From the NCBI RefSeq assembly GCF_018524365.1, contig NZ_JAEKFT010000021.1, positions 1 to 64,000 on the forward strand: DNA of 64,000 nt, written 5' to 3'. Position 1 is the first letter of the stretch. Every line of letters begins with the position of its first letter. Both the position numbers and the translations under genes were made by a program. The notes beneath the pieces are model-generated. The model did no database searches. It saw nothing but the letters and a program-made list of their open reading frames with translations, and was not told the DNA's origin. Shown here piece after piece: positions 62,160-64,000 of the stretch. This stretch comes from Denitromonas iodatirespirans. Its GTDB lineage: Bacteria > Pseudomonadota > Gammaproteobacteria > Burkholderiales > Rhodocyclaceae.

Positions 62160-63097
62160 GACGACGCGCCTCCATGTTCGAAACGGGTCAGCAAGGCGTC
62201 GAACACCGCGCCGGCAGCGGCCAGCAAGGCGTCGTCATCGCCGATCGAATCGCGCAGCCCGGCCAGCACGCTCTCCACGCCGACCGCCTCGGGCGGCTGC
62301 ACGCCGCCGACATCCAGGTAGTGCACCAGCACGCCGAGACGCGCCAGCGCCGGCTGCGTCAACCCGAAGCTGGCCAGGAGCACCTCGAAACTCACCAACC
62401 CGCCCACATGGCTGAAGCGGGCGCCATCGAAGTCGAAACCCAGGGCATCGTCGGGGCAGTCGGCGGGCGAGGCCAGCCACACAATGGCGGCGGCAGGGTC
62501 GATGAAGCGGCGGATCAGCCAGGCGCAGGCGAGGCGGTCCACCCACGGACGCTGCCGCGTGGCCCAGGTCCGGCGCTGGAAATCAGCGATCGCCAGCGTC
62601 TCGATGCCCCCCGACCGGCCATGCGGCTCGTCCGGCGCCAGCACGCGCGCGGCCTCCTGCTCCAGCGCCTGCAAGGCGGCATCGACCTGCTGCTGCGCGC
62701 GGCCGGGGAAGAAATCGATGTCGGCAATGCCGGCGAAGGTCTTGCGCAACTTTCGTAGCTGCTTGATCGCGCTCGCCACCGAGTCAGCCGCGAGACTGTC
62801 GCGAATGACCGACAGCTCGGCGAGCAAGGCCGCGTAGTCGTCGCCACGGTCGAAGCGGCCGGCGAAGTCTTCTCCCTCGACGCTCTCGGCCCGCAGCACA
62901 TGGGCGCTGCCGCCGCCTTCGCGCACGTCGGTGGCGACGGCTTCAAGCTGCGTCGCACACTCCTCGCGATCCGGCATGAGATAGACACCGTCGCGCAACA
63001 CCGCCGCGCCGGACTGCTTGAGCGCCCGCCAGGCGCGCATACGGACCGTTGCGTTCTCGGTGGGCAAGCTGAGGATGAGTACGAGCCAACAGTTCAT
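62156..63097 (-). CDS. chrB: Chromate resistance protein ChrB
   Basis: The 313-residue protein has the N-terminal ChrB domain (WLVLILSLPTENATVRMRAW ... ALKQSGAAVLRDGVYLMPD, winged-helix like) and the C-terminal chromate-resistance exported-protein-like domain (TWATRQRPWVDRLACAWLIRRFIDP ... FDFDGARFSHVGGLVSFEVLL). ChrB senses chromate and regulates chr operons. ATG 63097 begins the domain; a palindrome of 11-bp arms ends three bases upstream of it. There is no SD, so translation may be nearly leaderless. Confidence 0.93.
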   Translation of the reverse strand: MNCWLVLILSLPTENATVRMRAWRALKQSGAAVLRDGVYLMPDREECATQLEAVATDVREGGGSAHVLRAESVEGEDFAGRFDRGDDYAALLAELSVIRDSLAADSVASAIKQLRKLRKTFAGIADIDFFPGRAQQQVDAALQALEQEAARVLAPDEPHGRSGGIETLAIADFQRRTWATRQRPWVDRLACAWLIRRFIDPAAAIVWLASPADCPDDALGFDFDGARFSHVGGLVSFEVLLASFGLTQPALARLGVLVHYLDVGGVQPPEAVGVESVLAGLRDSIGDDDALLAAAGAVFDALLTRFEHGGASS

Positions 63098-63100
63098 GCA

Positions 63101-63128
63101 ACATACGCTACACCTACGTAGCGTATGT
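63101..63128 (-). promoter_or_regulatory. Palindromic candidate operator at the chrB start
   Basis: ACATACGCTAC (63101-63111) and GTAGCGTATGT (63118-63128) are perfect inverted repeats around a 6-base spacer, directly before the chrB ATG. On the minus strand TTGAAA follows the palindrome's outer end as a possible -35, so the operator would cover the -10 and transcription start. Confidence 0.6.
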
Positions 63129-63150
63129 TTCAACATTCTTTTTCGCACCC

Positions 63151-63186
63151 CAAAACAAGGACGGCCCCGCGGGGCCGTCCTTGTCA
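63151..63186 (-). terminator. Rho-independent terminator after the ammonium transporter gene
   Basis: ACAAGGACGGCCCC and GGGGCCGTCCTTGT form a perfect 14-bp stem with a 2-base centre; on the minus strand it runs into TTTTGGGG. It lies 17 bases after the transporter's stop codon and before the chrB promoter. Confidence 0.85.
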
Positions 63187-63203
63187 TGTCGCGTACTGCG
63201 GGC

Positions 63204-64000
63204 TCACCAGGTGGCGTCCCGGTCCGGCGTCGCCGAAATCTTGTGGATGGTCAGGTCGGCGCCTTCGTACTCTTCCTCGGCGTCGAGGCGCAGGCCAGCG
63301 ACCGCCTTGATGATGCCGTAGATCAGGTAGCCGCCGACGAAGGCGAAAACCACCCCGGCGACCGTGCCGATCAGCTGGCTCATGAAGCTCACGCCGCCCA
63401 TGCCGCCGAGCGCCTGGCTGCCGAAGATGCCGGCGGCGATGCCGCCCCAGGCGCCGCACAGGCCATGCAGCGGCCACACACCAAGCACATCGTCGATCTT
63501 CCAGCGGTTCTGGGTGAGGGTGAACATCTGAACGAAGAGCCCCCCGGCGATCACGCCGACCACCAGCGCACCAATCGGGTGCATCAGGTCGGAACCGGCA
63601 CATACCGCCACCAGCCCGGCGAGCGGGCCATTGTGCACGAAGCCCGGGTCGTTCTTGCCCATCACCAGCGCCGCCAACGTGCCGCCGACCATGGCCATGA
63701 GCGAGTTGACCGCCACCAGGCCGCTGATGCCCTCGACCGTCTGGGCGCTCATCACATTGAAGCCGAACCAGCCGACAGTGAGGATCCATGCGCCCAGCGC
63801 CAGAAAGGGAATGCTGGAGGGCGGATGCGCGGCAATCGCGCCCGACTTGTTGTAGCGGCCATGGCGTGCGCCGAGCAGCAGCACCGCGGCCAACGCGATC
63901 CAGCCGCCGACGGCATGCACCACCACGCTGCCGGCAAAGTCATGGAAGGTGGCGCCGAAGCTGGCTTCGAGCCAGGCCTGAAAGCCGAAATTGCTGTTCC
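63204..64000 (-). CDS. amtB: Ammonium transporter AmtB (5' end outside window)
   Basis: The visible 265 residues are the C-terminal two-thirds of an Amt channel: NFGFQAWLEASFGATFHDFAGS, VVVHAVGGWIALAAVLLLGARHGRY, LGAWILTVGWFGFNVMSA, the conserved DDVLGVWPLHGLCGAWGGIAAGIF with the pore His, and a short cytoplasmic tail ending DRDATW. Amt proteins conduct ammonium and are usually linked with the PII protein GlnK, which may lie beyond the right edge. The gene is read from beyond 64000, and ends in a strong terminator. Confidence 0.95.
   Translation of the reverse strand, partial: NSNFGFQAWLEASFGATFHDFAGSVVVHAVGGWIALAAVLLLGARHGRYNKSGAIAAHPPSSIPFLALGAWILTVGWFGFNVMSAQTVEGISGLVAVNSLMAMVGGTLAALVMGKNDPGFVHNGPLAGLVAVCAGSDLMHPIGALVVGVIAGGLFVQMFTLTQNRWKIDDVLGVWPLHGLCGAWGGIAAGIFGSQALGGMGGVSFMSQLIGTVAGVVFAFVGGYLIYGIIKAVAGLRLDAEEEYEGADLTIHKISATPDRDATW

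Overview
The window is GC-rich, densely coded DNA from a proteobacterium. Gene content (SUF operon with SufU and SufT, a fused indolepyruvate ferredoxin oxidoreductase, SHP/DHC cytochromes, Rrf2 SUF regulator) and style suggest a betaproteobacterium of the Rhodocyclales (Azoarcus/Thauera/Denitromonas type). That assignment is inference from content; no rRNA or other phylogenetic marker is present. I saw no tRNA, rRNA or CRISPR array.

Layout. 0.3-2.7 kb: an unrecognised protein overlapping a small lipoprotein, a VOC protein, a small membrane protein and REP-like repeats. 2.8-9.8 kb (minus strand): YcaQ-type glycosylase, GFA protein, glycosyltransferase, two GNATs, a phospholipase D/VTT fusion and an EEP hydrolase, spaced as one or two operons. 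10-14.4 kb: small envelope and stress proteins, PRC-barrel protein, periplasmic aspartic protease, methyltransferase, DUF2784, dodecin. 14.6-20.3 kb (plus): SSS symporter, a Tlde1-like peptidoglycan toxin with an overlapping candidate immunity gene, LysE exporter, two methyltransferases including RlmA, an alpha/beta hydrolase. 20.5-24.3 kb: a large DUF748/AsmA protein. 24.5-31.2 kb: FrnE-type DsbA, YghU, GNATs, a hydratase, an MFS transporter and a serine hydrolase, separated by long palindromic repeats.

31.5-39.6 kb: an amino-acid catabolic module (2-keto-acid ferredoxin oxidoreductase, leucine-type dehydrogenase, NSS transporter) divergent from a LysR regulator. 39.6-44.4 kb: an SHP-DHC-cytochrome b operon divergent from PepSY-response regulator-histidine kinase genes, with 6-N5-6 direct repeats between them. 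44.5-52.7 kb: the SUF iron-sulfur operon (small leader ORF, Rrf2 regulator, sufB, sufC, sufD, sufS, sufU, sufT, then serA). It starts at a near-consensus promoter overlapped by an IscR-type palindrome and is interrupted between sufB and sufC by a 268-bp MITE-like element with 31-bp terminal inverted repeats.

52.8-57.3 kb is accessory in character: a lower-GC lipoprotein, a REP-associated transposase with altered catalytic motifs, a patatin phospholipase, an acyl-CoA synthetase remnant abutting a truncated Tlde1-like toxin that keeps a candidate immunity gene, then stress proteins DUF1328 and CsbD. 57.5-60.4 kb holds small conserved proteins. 60.4-63.1 kb is a chrB-chrA-rhodanese chromate operon with an 11-bp-arm palindrome against the chrB start. 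The window ends inside an ammonium transporter gene.

The strongest unexplained signals are the element inside the suf operon, the two Tlde1-type toxin/immunity loci (one intact, one broken), the altered transposase with its repeat family, and the candidate operators of the suf, SHP and chr systems.
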